A stretch of 30,237 nt of DNA from an uncultured Bacteroidota bacterium (lineage in GTDB: Bacteria > Bacteroidota > Bacteroidia > Chitinophagales > LD1). A program made the translations under genes and the position numbers. This document shows positions 1 to 6,880 of the stretch, in pieces (the first letter of the stretch is position 1; each line of letters starts with the position of its first letter). The notes below the pieces were generated by a model, which searched no databases, had not been told where the DNA came from, and saw nothing but the letters and a program-made list of their open reading frames with translations. The stretch spans positions 1 through 30,237 of the forward strand of contig CALAYL010000033.1 in the NCBI GenBank assembly GCA_937894725.1, in the 5' to 3' direction.

Positions 1-174
1 ATTATTAATCCCGTTCTGTCTATTTATGACCCGTCCTAATAATGGGGTGGTTACATATCGGATATAATCCGCAGTCTATCTGCCGAAAATGACCTACCAA
101 AATACTTCGCCAACATCCGCAGGCAGGTAGCTCCGCAGTCCATAATATCTAGTTGCTTAATAAAAAGAAACTCT
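1..174. other. Left-edge sequence, no gene recognised
   Basis: No start-to-stop gene of known family is visible before the end of the first minus-strand gene at 175. One plus-strand frame is open from about position 43 onward and has some coding-like composition, but it has no convincing start and runs into the antisense of a real gene. The stretch is somewhat richer in GC than the neighbouring gws genes, so it may be the decayed edge of another element. Confidence 0.3.
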
Positions 175-1134
175 TTATTTAAGAACATTTTTATTCTTAA
201 TATAATATTCGTGTTCAACAGTCAAAAATCCATTACTAATCCTCACCTCATCTGCTAATCTTATGTTTTGAATAGTATTTGGAACAAATTCAAGACCAAC
301 TTTTTCATATTGAGTTCCGTATAATTGATACCCTTTAGTGTCTAGGTGAAGTCTATCATTTAAATACATCAGTATTCTTGAAATAAATATCTCGCTCCTA
401 CTATTTTTAGCTTTGGCCTTTATTGTATCAAAACATCTTATTGTCTGCTCCAAATCTGTGTAATTACTAGAATGCTGGATTATATTGAAGTAAGCCTTGT
501 ATAAAATGAAATTATTATCAATATTGTATGTAAGTAATTTATCACAAAATTTACTTGATAAGACAAAATTTAAACTTGTGGAGTTTGATTCCATAACTTC
601 CATTAAAATTACTTGGCCTCTTTCACTTTCAACACCGTATTTGTTTACTATTGAATCAAGGAGAATCAGGGAGTTTTTTTGATCAACTTCATAATATGAT
701 AACAAATCTTTCATTAATGTATCTTGGTAGATTTTGTCATTTCTTTGTATATAAAAATGTTTCAAACGGTTATATTGCTTGTGGACTTTTATTTCCATGT
801 CCAATATTTGTTCTATTTCAACAAAATCAACATAACTTTCTAAAAGCAGATGCTTGTTTAACATGCGAATTGCGCTTTTAGTGCTTTTGATATTCTTATA
901 ACAATTAATAAACTCTATTTTTTGTGAAAGAAAAAGTTTGTTTTCAATTATTTTGAAAAGTTCAATCGACTTAGATTTATCCTCACCAGCGCAACTACAT
1001 TTCAGCTCAAACAACCTCGACTCAAAAGTATCATCAAAGTAGGTCTCTTGCTGACATATAGCTGTCATAAAAGACAACACTAGAATTGGACTTAAAAGGA
1101 TTCTTTTAAATCCAATTTCCTTCAAATGGATCAT
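175..1134 (-). CDS. Secreted protein of unknown function, last gene of the gws operon
   Basis: I do not recognise this family. The open frame reaches back to 1170, but I prefer the ATG at 1134. It gives a clean N-terminal signal peptide (basic residues, then a hydrophobic run ending near a TAIC-QQ junction) and reduces the overlap with the upstream maturase gene to 29 nt instead of 65. The junction does not fit a lipobox well, because Ile stands just before the Cys, so cleavage by signal peptidase I is more likely. The mature part of about 290 residues is rich in Leu, Ile, Lys and Asn and looks largely helical, with no membrane segment. Its overlap with gwsS indicates co-transcription and perhaps translational coupling. 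A role in export, processing or display of the modified peptide, or in immunity, is inference from position only. Confidence 0.75.
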   Translation of the reverse strand: MIHLKEIGFKRILLSPILVLSFMTAICQQETYFDDTFESRLFELKCSCAGEDKSKSIELFKIIENKLFLSQKIEFINCYKNIKSTKSAIRMLNKHLLLESYVDFVEIEQILDMEIKVHKQYNRLKHFYIQRNDKIYQDTLMKDLLSYYEVDQKNSLILLDSIVNKYGVESERGQVILMEVMESNSTSLNFVLSSKFCDKLLTYNIDNNFILYKAYFNIIQHSSNYTDLEQTIRCFDTIKAKAKNSRSEIFISRILMYLNDRLHLDTKGYQLYGTQYEKVGLEFVPNTIQNIRLADEVRISNGFLTVEHEYYIKNKNVLK

Positions 1135-2122
1135 AATTGCATTTTTGGGGTTTATTAAGATTGCCATCACTACTATCTAAAGAATATGCTCTGCAATCAG
1201 TACACATGTATCTATACTCGCATATTTTGCAGTCCGATATTACATCCTTATTTATATACCAATATTTTTTAAAATCTTTATTGCTTAACGATTGCTCTAA
1301 TGATAAAGAATCCACATTCCCAAATATAATTGACGTTGATGGGCAATTTTTTATATTCCCAAATCTATCAACTGATAGCTTATATGCCAAACAATTATTG
1401 TGAGTTTTACTTTCTCTAAAGAACAAATCATTTACAATGAAATTTTCTTTATTTATTACTCCACAATGAGTTTCATTAGATATATTCGCGCTTGTATAGC
1501 TTATTTTCCAGCACTGATTTTTTACTTCTGGGATAGTATCGGGTTTGCTATGAATAAGAATTCTATTAAAAATATCATTTTTATTTATGAAGTTAACAAA
1601 TCTCTTTATCGGTTGTGATTCATCATGTTTTAATATCAAATCAATAGACCTAAAACTCATAAATTCCAAAAATTCCAACTGCTTTTTTAAATCATTATAT
1701 CCGATGTTGTCAAAATACCTTATTTCAAGTGCTTCGCATTTTAACTTTTCGAATTGACTTACTACATCTTGAAAACTATATGATGAATTACTATCACGAT
1801 CTATTATCCCATTTGTAATCAAATATGGCGTTTCAAAATTATCGCTTATAGGGGTGTAGTTTTCAGGAGTATCAGTAAAAAAAACTATTTCTTTATCTAA
1901 TAAAAAATTTAAGTACTCTTGGGCATATTTCTTTTCGATTCCTGGATATTGATTTATAATTGATAGCTTGGATTTACCTTCGCCATCTTTTAAAAAATCA
2001 ATTAAGCTATTTGGGACTTCATAGTAAGAATATCTTTGTAAGTCATATATTACAGCCTTTGTAAACCCTTTAACAAATTTGCATGATTCAAACGCTTTTA
2101 ATACTTCGACAATATTATTCAT
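1106..2122 (-). CDS. gwsS: Grasp-with-spasm SPASM-domain peptide maturase
   Basis: The 338-residue protein is assigned to the SPASM partner of grasp-with-spasm RiPP systems. Residues about 20-85 resemble a small winged-helix leader-binding (RRE-like) region, followed by a presumed barrel-like middle. The C-terminal SPASM region carries Cys244, Cys260, the CxxC-x5-CxxC group at 298, 301, 307 and 310, and Cys328. The protein ends in the YDPFEGNW-type tail I associate with this family. No CxxxCxxC radical-SAM cluster motif is present in the N-terminal half, so the usual radical-SAM iron-sulfur site is absent. Its start overlaps the stop of a 58-residue ORF by 4 nt (ATGA), and the adjacent gwsG and gwsA support the assignment. 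Which chemistry this component performs cannot be read from the sequence. Confidence 0.88.
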   Translation of the reverse strand: MNNIVEVLKAFESCKFVKGFTKAVIYDLQRYSYYEVPNSLIDFLKDGEGKSKLSIINQYPGIEKKYAQEYLNFLLDKEIVFFTDTPENYTPISDNFETPYLITNGIIDRDSNSSYSFQDVVSQFEKLKCEALEIRYFDNIGYNDLKKQLEFLEFMSFRSIDLILKHDESQPIKRFVNFINKNDIFNRILIHSKPDTIPEVKNQCWKISYTSANISNETHCGVINKENFIVNDLFFRESKTHNNCLAYKLSVDRFGNIKNCPSTSIIFGNVDSLSLEQSLSNKDFKKYWYINKDVISDCKICEYRYMCTDCRAYSLDSSDGNLNKPQKCNYDPFEGNWI

Positions 2123-2295
2123 GTGATTTGAGAAATTTTCTTGTGAAAGGGGTATTTTTCTCCTACTGTAGAATATCTTTTGCCATTTTTCTTATATTCA
2201 GATATAAACTGTACCATAGTCAAGTTTACTGGAATTGAGTACTCATGTTTAGCAAGGAGTTTTAGAATTTCATTTTTAAATTCGTCTTTTTTCAT
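2119..2295 (-). CDS. 58-residue ORF between gwsG and gwsS
   Basis: This short gene starts at the ATG at 2295, one base after the gwsG stop codon, and its TGA overlaps the gwsS start by 4 nt (ATGA). That places it between two translationally coupled genes with no spare sequence. The protein begins MKKDEFKNEILKLL, a charged amphipathic helix, continues with a SIPVNLTMVQF segment, and ends Lys- and Tyr-rich. It has no signal peptide, no cysteine and no glycine-rich core, so it does not look like a second precursor. It could be a small accessory or leader-delivery protein for the two maturases. I know of no named family for it. Coding status rests on the tight spacing at both ends. Confidence 0.7.
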   Translation of the reverse strand: MKKDEFKNEILKLLAKHEYSIPVNLTMVQFISEYKKNGKRYSTVGEKYPFHKKISQIT

Positions 2296-2296
2296 T

Positions 2297-3277
2297 TTAA
2301 GTTAACATTTTAGCTAGTTCATTAGCTACAATTTTTTCAATGTTATAGTTGCATGGTTGCGAAACCATTCCAAACTGTCCAGAAGGGTTTACCTCTAAAA
2401 AGACTAAACGTTTCTTGATGTCATAAATAAAGTCAAAGCTTCCTGTTGTTAAAGATACATTCTTTGCAAAATTGAATATTTTTTGTTCAAAATCTTTGGA
2501 AAGTTTATATGGAACACAGCGGTTTGCATTCGAAAAGTCATACTGCCTAAAGTCGTTAGCTGTTTTTTTGTTTCTTTGGGAGAATATAGCCATTGAGTAA
2601 ATCTTGTTCTCTAACAAGAATGATCTTATTTCAAAAGTTTTAACAATGTTTTCTTGTATCAAAATGGGGAAAAAAAAGTCAGGCATTTTTTCTAAATCAG
2701 ATTCGGTAATTTTTGTTGTGTACAATAGAAATAAATTGTTTTCGTATAATAAGTTTGACAAATCAGAAATTGGCTTTGTAATAATTTCCATTTTCTTCAT
2801 TATTTGAATAAGCCTACTTTTTGAGGATACTATCTCTGTATAAGGGATAGTCATACCCATTTCTTTTGCAATTTCAAGCTGGTTTATTTTAGAAAATGAT
2901 TTAGAAATACTGTCAGGTATATCGATCCATTTGGCATTTGAATATATATATCGAAAAAACAACCTAGACATTTCATAATACTCCCTCCAAACATAATTCT
3001 TTAATGATTCTTTTAACTCAGGTTTTTTGCTTTTAAAGTCTTCAAAAGTGCTGAATGTATCCCACCTCCTAAACCATACAACTTTAACCTTTTCAATTTC
3101 AAACTTTTTAATCCTAATGAAGCTTTTGGAATTTGATAAAATAAATTCTAAATTCCCATTTTCAATTATCTCGTTACTATTTATTCGTACATAAGGGGTT
3201 TTGCTATTCTCTAGCCAACTTATAACTATATCCGAAGTCAAATCTTCTGTTGTTGTAATTATTGCAATCATAATCAT
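2297..3277 (-). CDS. gwsG: Grasp-with-spasm ATP-grasp peptide ligase
   Basis: The 326-residue protein has the layout of the ATP-grasp ligases that form ester or amide cross-links in graspetide-type RiPPs. The N-terminal segment carries the WFRRW signature seen in these maturases (after about residue 65). The C-terminal catalytic segment at residues 280-303 includes FLEVNPSGQFG, with Glu295 and Asn297 as expected metal- and ATP-binding residues. The first ATG and the ATG two codons later are equally plausible starts. The gene lies 39 nt downstream of the precursor gene across a strong hairpin and one base upstream of the 58-residue ORF. The expected role is ATP-dependent activation of Asp or Glu side chains of the GwsA core; which residues are joined is not determinable here. 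Confidence 0.9.
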   Translation of the reverse strand: MIMIAIITTTEDLTSDIVISWLENSKTPYVRINSNEIIENGNLEFILSNSKSFIRIKKFEIEKVKVVWFRRWDTFSTFEDFKSKKPELKESLKNYVWREYYEMSRLFFRYIYSNAKWIDIPDSISKSFSKINQLEIAKEMGMTIPYTEIVSSKSRLIQIMKKMEIITKPISDLSNLLYENNLFLLYTTKITESDLEKMPDFFFPILIQENIVKTFEIRSFLLENKIYSMAIFSQRNKKTANDFRQYDFSNANRCVPYKLSKDFEQKIFNFAKNVSLTTGSFDFIYDIKKRLVFLEVNPSGQFGMVSQPCNYNIEKIVANELAKMLT

Positions 3278-3284
3278 TGAAAAA

Positions 3285-3309
3285 GGCGGTCAACTTAATG
3301 TTGACCGCC
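3285..3309 (-). terminator. Intercistronic hairpin between gwsA and gwsG
   Basis: A perfect 10-bp inverted repeat (GGCGGTCAAC at 3285-3294 and its complement at 3300-3309) encloses a 5-nt loop. On the transcribed minus strand the stem is followed by TTTTTC, giving the form of an intrinsic terminator. It lies just after the precursor stop and before the ligase start. It would let most transcripts end after gwsA while some read through, or protect the 3' end of gwsA mRNA, so that substrate exceeds enzymes. Confidence 0.8.
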
Positions 3310-3316
3310 AATAAAT

Positions 3317-3517
3317 TTATGCCCTTCCGTCATCAAGTCTTATACCATCTGTAGGGACATTTAAAGCTGTTGGATTTCCAAAAACCCCACCTCCACCAAC
3401 TGGAGCCATAGGAGCACCTGTTAGTCTTGATGTAATTCCTCCAGTTGTAGATTTTAAGGTGCTTTTGTGCTCAATTTTATTGAGTCCAAATTTTGCTAAA
3501 CTTTCTAATCTTTTCAT
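3317..3517 (-). CDS. gwsA: Grasp-with-spasm RiPP precursor peptide
   Basis: The 66-residue peptide starts with a basic leader of the Bacteroidota natural-product type (MKRLESLAKFGLNKIEHKS), followed by a Thr/Ser-rich stretch with Gly-Gly at 26-27. The C-terminal part has Pro-rich and Gly4 segments (residues 35-47) and then a tail with Thr50, Thr56, Asp57, Asp62 and Asp63. Asp with Thr, Ser or Lys are the usual partners for ATP-grasp macrocyclisation, so the tail is the likely core. A G-rich stretch (GGGGATGG) precedes the ATG and can act as ribosome binding site. There is no cysteine, so thioether chemistry is excluded. The peptide's own sequence is not one I recognise; the call rests on leader form, size and first position in the operon. 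Confidence 0.82.
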   Translation of the reverse strand: MKRLESLAKFGLNKIEHKSTLKSTTGGITSRLTGAPMAPVGGGGVFGNPTALNVPTDGIRLDDGRA

Positions 3518-3861
3518 AATCCATCCCCTTTTTTTTACTAAAAATGCGAGGCAAAAACTTGGTTATTAAAAATTGGTAGGTCCATCCATTTCGCAGCTGC
3601 ATAACCTAATGGGCTGGTATCCGTTTTAGGTGTAGATACGCCACCCTCTCCATCGGCTTTTTTTGGATGCTCGTCAGCAGCCTTTTTGCTTCTTTCGATT
3701 GGCAGTATTTAGGGGGCTACTACCCTCGCCCTTTGTTTCAGATAAATTATCTTTACATAAAGAAAACGAGATTTTTTTATATTAGTATCATCAAATGTTA
3801 TTTTTTTGTTCCGATTTTCTTTATGTTTGTTCTGATATTATATATTTAAAATCAATACTAT
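3518..3861. promoter_or_regulatory. Divergent intergenic region between gwsA and the XRE gene
   Basis: These 344 bases separate two divergent transcription units and must carry their promoters, although I could not find a good TTTG-N19-TAnnTTTG match for either. The gwsA-proximal half (3541-3720) has a different base composition from the very AT-rich half next to the XRE gene and contains a short minus-strand open frame described separately. No recognisable inverted-repeat operator was found. Confidence 0.4.
3538..3708 (-). pseudogene. Possible gene remnant or undetected small ORF upstream of gwsA
   Basis: A minus-strand frame of 56 codons lies between stop codons at 3709-3711 and 3538-3540. 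It has a coding-like, balanced composition, with segments such as STPKTDTSPLGYAAAKW and a hydrophobic-aromatic C-terminal end, in contrast to the low-complexity AT-rich DNA beside it. It has no ATG, GTG or TTG near its beginning; the only ATG is 20 codons from its end. I read it as the C-terminal remnant of a lost gene. It could also be a leader read from a non-standard start. No family is recognised. Confidence 0.25.
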
Positions 3862-4221
3862 ATGAATATAAACGAGCTAACCGCCTTGAAAATAAAAGAA
3901 ATTAGAAAAGGGGCTAATATAAGCGCAGAGGCAGTAGCCGCTAATTTGGCTATCAGCAAAACTGCCTATTCGCAGTTAGAAAACGGAAAAGTAGAAATAA
4001 CACTCTCTCGATTAGAAGCTATAGCCAAGATTTTCAATATGCCCCTATATTCTCTCATTCACCAATCCAATGGTTCGCAAACTATACAAATAACGAATGG
4101 GGAAAACTCGCAAAATATTCAAACCCAAAACAACAATGACCCACAACTAGTAAAGAGTTTACAGTCTAGTATAGATGCCCTCCAACTTAGTATGGAGTTG
4201 CTGAAAAGAAAGAGTGAATAG
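3862..4221 (+). CDS. Small XRE-family HTH transcriptional regulator
   Basis: The 119-residue protein carries an N-terminal Cro/CI-type helix-turn-helix at about residues 8-66 (AVAANLAISKTAYSQLENGK is the helix-turn-helix core). A Gln/Asn-rich linker (74-92) and a short amphipathic coiled-coil (about 93-115) suitable for dimerisation follow. It lies divergently from gwsA with 344 bp between the two starts, so it is a candidate regulator of the peptide operon. It is also convergent with the Fic gene, 45 bp apart. Similar small XRE proteins are often antitoxins or housekeeping regulators, so the link to gws is inference from position. Confidence 0.85.
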   Translation: MNINELTALKIKEIRKGANISAEAVAANLAISKTAYSQLENGKVEITLSRLEAIAKIFNMPLYSLIHQSNGSQTIQITNGENSQNIQTQNNNDPQLVKSLQSSIDALQLSMELLKRKSE

Positions 4222-4266
4222 TGTTTTTTTTTGACCAATAAAACGTTGAGCTAGCCGACACACACA

Positions 4267-5244
4267 CTACACCAACTTCCTATTCCTTTTTCGCTTAGCT
4301 ATATAATCTTTAACCGCCTTTTCGGTAGTGAGCCAATCTCGCCCTTCTTTGTAAGCATCTATCTTGCCTTGGCGAGCGAGCAGACTTACATACTCCTGAC
4401 CATAAGGCACATCAAGCTCAGACACGATACTCGATATCAGCTGGTACTCTTCTGCATCTGGGTATGCCCCTAGGTAAATATCTATAGATCGTTCTAAAGC
4501 TTGCATCATCATCAACACTAACTTGGCATAAGAACCTTTGTTTGCTTGATTGAGCGCATCATAATATTTCTTGCGATCATTGCGTAAAATGATAGCAGGT
4601 GGAAAACCAGCTCTCATCAAAATCAGATTCATCATTAGACGGACAGTACGCCCATTGCCATCAAAAAATGGATGAATCCACACAAAACGATGATGAAAAA
4701 TAGTCGCCAATGCCACAGCAGAAATTTGTAAAGGGTTATCATTTACAAAAGCGACCAAGTCGCTCATCAAATCAGGTACTAACTGGGCATTGGGTGGTAT
4801 AAAATTAGCCCCTACTATCCGCACACCGCCATTTCGCCACCGCCCTGCATAGTCTGCCTCAATTTTATTTAAAACCAAATGATGGATATCTAAAATATCT
4901 CTTTCAGAAAGCGTATAATCGGGCTTCACTAAAGTTTCTAAATGATCGATAGCCTCATGGTGATTCATGATTTCAAAATGCTCCTTGAGCGATTTGCCTC
5001 GCACTGTCATGCCATCTTCCAGCACTATGCGTGTTTCGCTCAGCGTGAGGGTATTGCCTTCTATACTATTGCTATGGTAAGTCCACTCTACATACAAGCC
5101 TTCTTTTATACGTTGCATAGCTATAGCGGGCAGAGGTCTTTGGGCAGTAAGGGCTTGCTTCTTTTGCTCTAGCCTTTCGATTTGAGGCAGTAGTCCATTA
5201 ATATCGGTTATATCAATTTCCCATTTCATCCGATAAATATACAT
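4267..5244 (-). CDS. Fic-domain protein, class II with N-terminal inhibitory helix
   Basis: The canonical Fic active-site loop HPFFDGNGRTVR is at residues 191-202, with the catalytic His191 intact, so this should transfer AMP (or another nucleotide part) to a hydroxyl of a target protein. An N-terminal (S/T)xxxE(G/N) inhibitory motif is seen as SNSIEGN at 58-64, with Glu62 in the blocking position. This makes it a self-inhibited class II enzyme that needs no separate antitoxin. The C-terminal 60 residues (270-325) look like a winged or excisionase-like DNA-binding module (YVSLLARQGKIDAYKEGRDWL), as in SoFic-type proteins. The start could be the first ATG (5244) or the ATG at 5229, which gives a 320-residue protein. 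The target protein is unknown. It stands alone on its strand. Confidence 0.93.
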   Translation of the reverse strand: MYIYRMKWEIDITDINGLLPQIERLEQKKQALTAQRPLPAIAMQRIKEGLYVEWTYHSNSIEGNTLTLSETRIVLEDGMTVRGKSLKEHFEIMNHHEAIDHLETLVKPDYTLSERDILDIHHLVLNKIEADYAGRWRNGGVRIVGANFIPPNAQLVPDLMSDLVAFVNDNPLQISAVALATIFHHRFVWIHPFFDGNGRTVRLMMNLILMRAGFPPAIILRNDRKKYYDALNQANKGSYAKLVLMMMQALERSIDIYLGAYPDAEEYQLISSIVSELDVPYGQEYVSLLARQGKIDAYKEGRDWLTTEKAVKDYIAKRKRNRKLV

Positions 5245-5274
5245 CGTTTTTTTTGATTTTAAAACTATCCGATA
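5228..5274. repeat. Paired TATCGGAT octamers at the fic start
   Basis: Two direct copies of TATCGGAT (minus-strand reading) are at 5228-5235 and 5267-5274, 39 bp apart, which is close to four helical turns. They bracket the possible start codons of the fic gene. Because the Fic protein has a C-terminal DNA-binding-like module, an autoregulatory operator is possible. An 8-mer pair can arise by chance in AT-rich DNA. Confidence 0.25.
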
Positions 5275-5390
5275 TTAATTTTTTTTATTTTCAACTTGCT
5301 TCATACCATTTTACAGCATGAAATGAATTTTAGCTAGTTACTATATCGAGAAAATAAATTTGAGTAGAAAAAGTACCAACTACCAATCGG

Positions 5391-5984
5391 CTACTTAGTC
5401 TTTGGTTTCCAAAGGTTAAAATTCCAACCCAAGCCAGCTGTAAATCGCACATCATCAAGCCGAACTGTTTGCTTTTCAAGTTTAAAAAACTGACCCGATA
5501 CTCCTTGAGCTTTTACAAAAAAATTGAACACAGAACCGATGTAATAATTGCACCCAACTGAGGCACTCAAGAGCGGTACAACAGACAGAGGCGTACGCTT
5601 AGTTAGTCCGTCTTTTTTGTATTCCATTTGTACCAGCCCAATACCTGGAGTCAAGCCGATATATGGATCCCATCGGCCTTTTTTGAGCGGATGATAATTT
5701 ACCCCTCCCAGTATAGCATGATTATGCACAAGCCCACTTTTCGTAGAGCCAATAGGGAGCGATATCCAAAACGAACCAGCAATCGCAACATTATTGTCAA
5801 AAAACAAATCCAAATCGCCCGTGACGTAAGGAATAAATACTTTTTGTTTAAATAAATATGCGCCCGCAATATTTCCTTGTACACGAAGATTACCCTTTCG
5901 CTGTATAACTATCGGTTGGGCAGCGATGTGAGTCACGAAAATCAGACTCACAATGGTAGTTATAATTTTGTTTTTGGTTTCCAT
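5391..5984 (-). CDS. Outer-membrane beta-barrel-like protein (second of a pair)
   Basis: The 197-residue protein has an N-terminal signal peptide ending near THIAAQ. Alternating hydrophobic and polar strands rich in Gly and aromatic residues follow, and the final strand ends with the aromatic GWNFNLW, typical of small outer-membrane barrels of eight or so strands. No specific function is visible. The start at 5984 lies inside the end of the preceding gene (25-nt overlap), so the two are co-transcribed. Both proteins finish with the same LWKPKTK tail, which suggests a tandem duplication. Motifs such as YIGLTPGIGLV place it near the OmpA/OmpW-like barrel group, but the assignment is general. 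Confidence 0.78.
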   Translation of the reverse strand: METKNKIITTIVSLIFVTHIAAQPIVIQRKGNLRVQGNIAGAYLFKQKVFIPYVTGDLDLFFDNNVAIAGSFWISLPIGSTKSGLVHNHAILGGVNYHPLKKGRWDPYIGLTPGIGLVQMEYKKDGLTKRTPLSVVPLLSASVGCNYYIGSVFNFFVKAQGVSGQFFKLEKQTVRLDDVRFTAGLGWNFNLWKPKTK

Positions 5985-6643
5985 AATTTCAAAAATTTAT
6001 AGTTAAAACTAAGTGTGAATAATAGATGTCCTTCCCAGCCTGCATTTTTATGTTCTTCTACATGCAAACTTCCATCTTCTTCAGCATGTGCATGAAGCTC
6101 CTTACCGAGGTGTAGCATATACTGCGATACTAAAGTGATGTCAAATTTTGGGGTGATATTGTAGCTACACCCAATCCCCATTTGCACAGCCGAACTCCAT
6201 CGCGAATGTGCAGGATTTTTTTCTCCATTTAGCTTGATTTGAGTAAAATCGAAGCAATGCCCAGCGACAATATAGGGTGTAAATTTACGCTGGAAACCTC
6301 TAGGATGAAGAAAGTAGTACATTACACTCCAACCAACATGATAATCGTATCGGTGAGCTATATTTTCAACGTTATTTGAAATCACATCGCCATACCATTC
6401 CGTATTGACCCGGTCTGTAAGTTGCAATCGCAATTGTCCGCCTACACCAGTGCCTACTTGTGCCCAATTGCCATGATTAAAAGTGCTAAGTGTATTGCGC
6501 AGACCGATAGATAAATTACCTCCCTGCTTTTCGTAAAGGGAATTGTCTGTTTTAAAATGCTTCGGCTGCTGCGCTGTAGATTTTTGAGGTAATAGAATGC
6601 CATTGAGCAATACGACTACCAAGAGTTGATATGGGCGAAACAT
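5960..6643 (-). CDS. Outer-membrane beta-barrel-like protein (first of a pair)
   Basis: The 227-residue protein begins with a signal peptide (hydrophobic stretch ending near STAQQ). It continues with strand-rich sequence containing repeated aromatic-glycine patterns, for example YDYHVGWSVMYYF and SRWSSAVQMGIGCSYN. A His/Glu-rich segment (HAHAEEDGSLHVEEHK) lies between the last strands and could be an exposed loop able to bind metal. The protein ends LKLWKPKTKL, almost the same as its downstream neighbour. It is the first gene of a two-gene unit, and the 237-bp space before it is shared with the divergent glycosyltransferase gene. Function unknown; a porin-like or surface role is the family-level expectation. 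Confidence 0.76.
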   Translation of the reverse strand: MFRPYQLLVVVLLNGILLPQKSTAQQPKHFKTDNSLYEKQGGNLSIGLRNTLSTFNHGNWAQVGTGVGGQLRLQLTDRVNTEWYGDVISNNVENIAHRYDYHVGWSVMYYFLHPRGFQRKFTPYIVAGHCFDFTQIKLNGEKNPAHSRWSSAVQMGIGCSYNITPKFDITLVSQYMLHLGKELHAHAEEDGSLHVEEHKNAGWEGHLLFTLSFNYKFLKLWKPKTKL

Positions 6644-6880
6644 AGCTGGTGGTGTTGGTGAGGTAGTCGTAGTGCATGTACTGGATTTATTGTTTAACGT
6701 TATTTAGCAAAAAGATATTGTACTTAACATAAAAACAATGACTATTCGGGAATACTTTCTCCCACACACCAGCACAGTCAAAATTGCTGAATTGCTGAAT
6801 ACTCACCTACCTTTCTAAAACAAAGACAGTCTTATTTTCTACTGCTATACAACTTTATCTCTCTGCATTGCTTTTTACCA
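6644..6880. promoter_or_regulatory. Divergent promoter space, barrel pair versus GT39 gene
   Basis: This 237-bp non-coding stretch lies between divergent starts and should hold both promoters. I see no clear TTTG/TAnnTTTG pair on either strand. A short tandem AATTGCTG AATTGCTG repeat is at about 6782-6797. Confidence 0.35.

Noticed and set aside
91..3582. 10-nt match GACCTACCAA at 91-100, inverted at 3573-3582, as ends of an element around the gws operon
   Set aside because: Only 10 bases with partial similarity beyond; no transposase or target duplication. Too short to support a mobile unit.
3667..3849. 60-codon plus-strand ORF before the XRE gene
   Set aside because: The second half is low-complexity Phe/Ile/Tyr from AT-rich DNA, and the first half is antisense to the possible remnant. 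There is no ribosome binding site or family match.
6782..6799. Tandem AATTGCTG repeat as a CRISPR or operator array
   Set aside because: Only two short copies without spacers.
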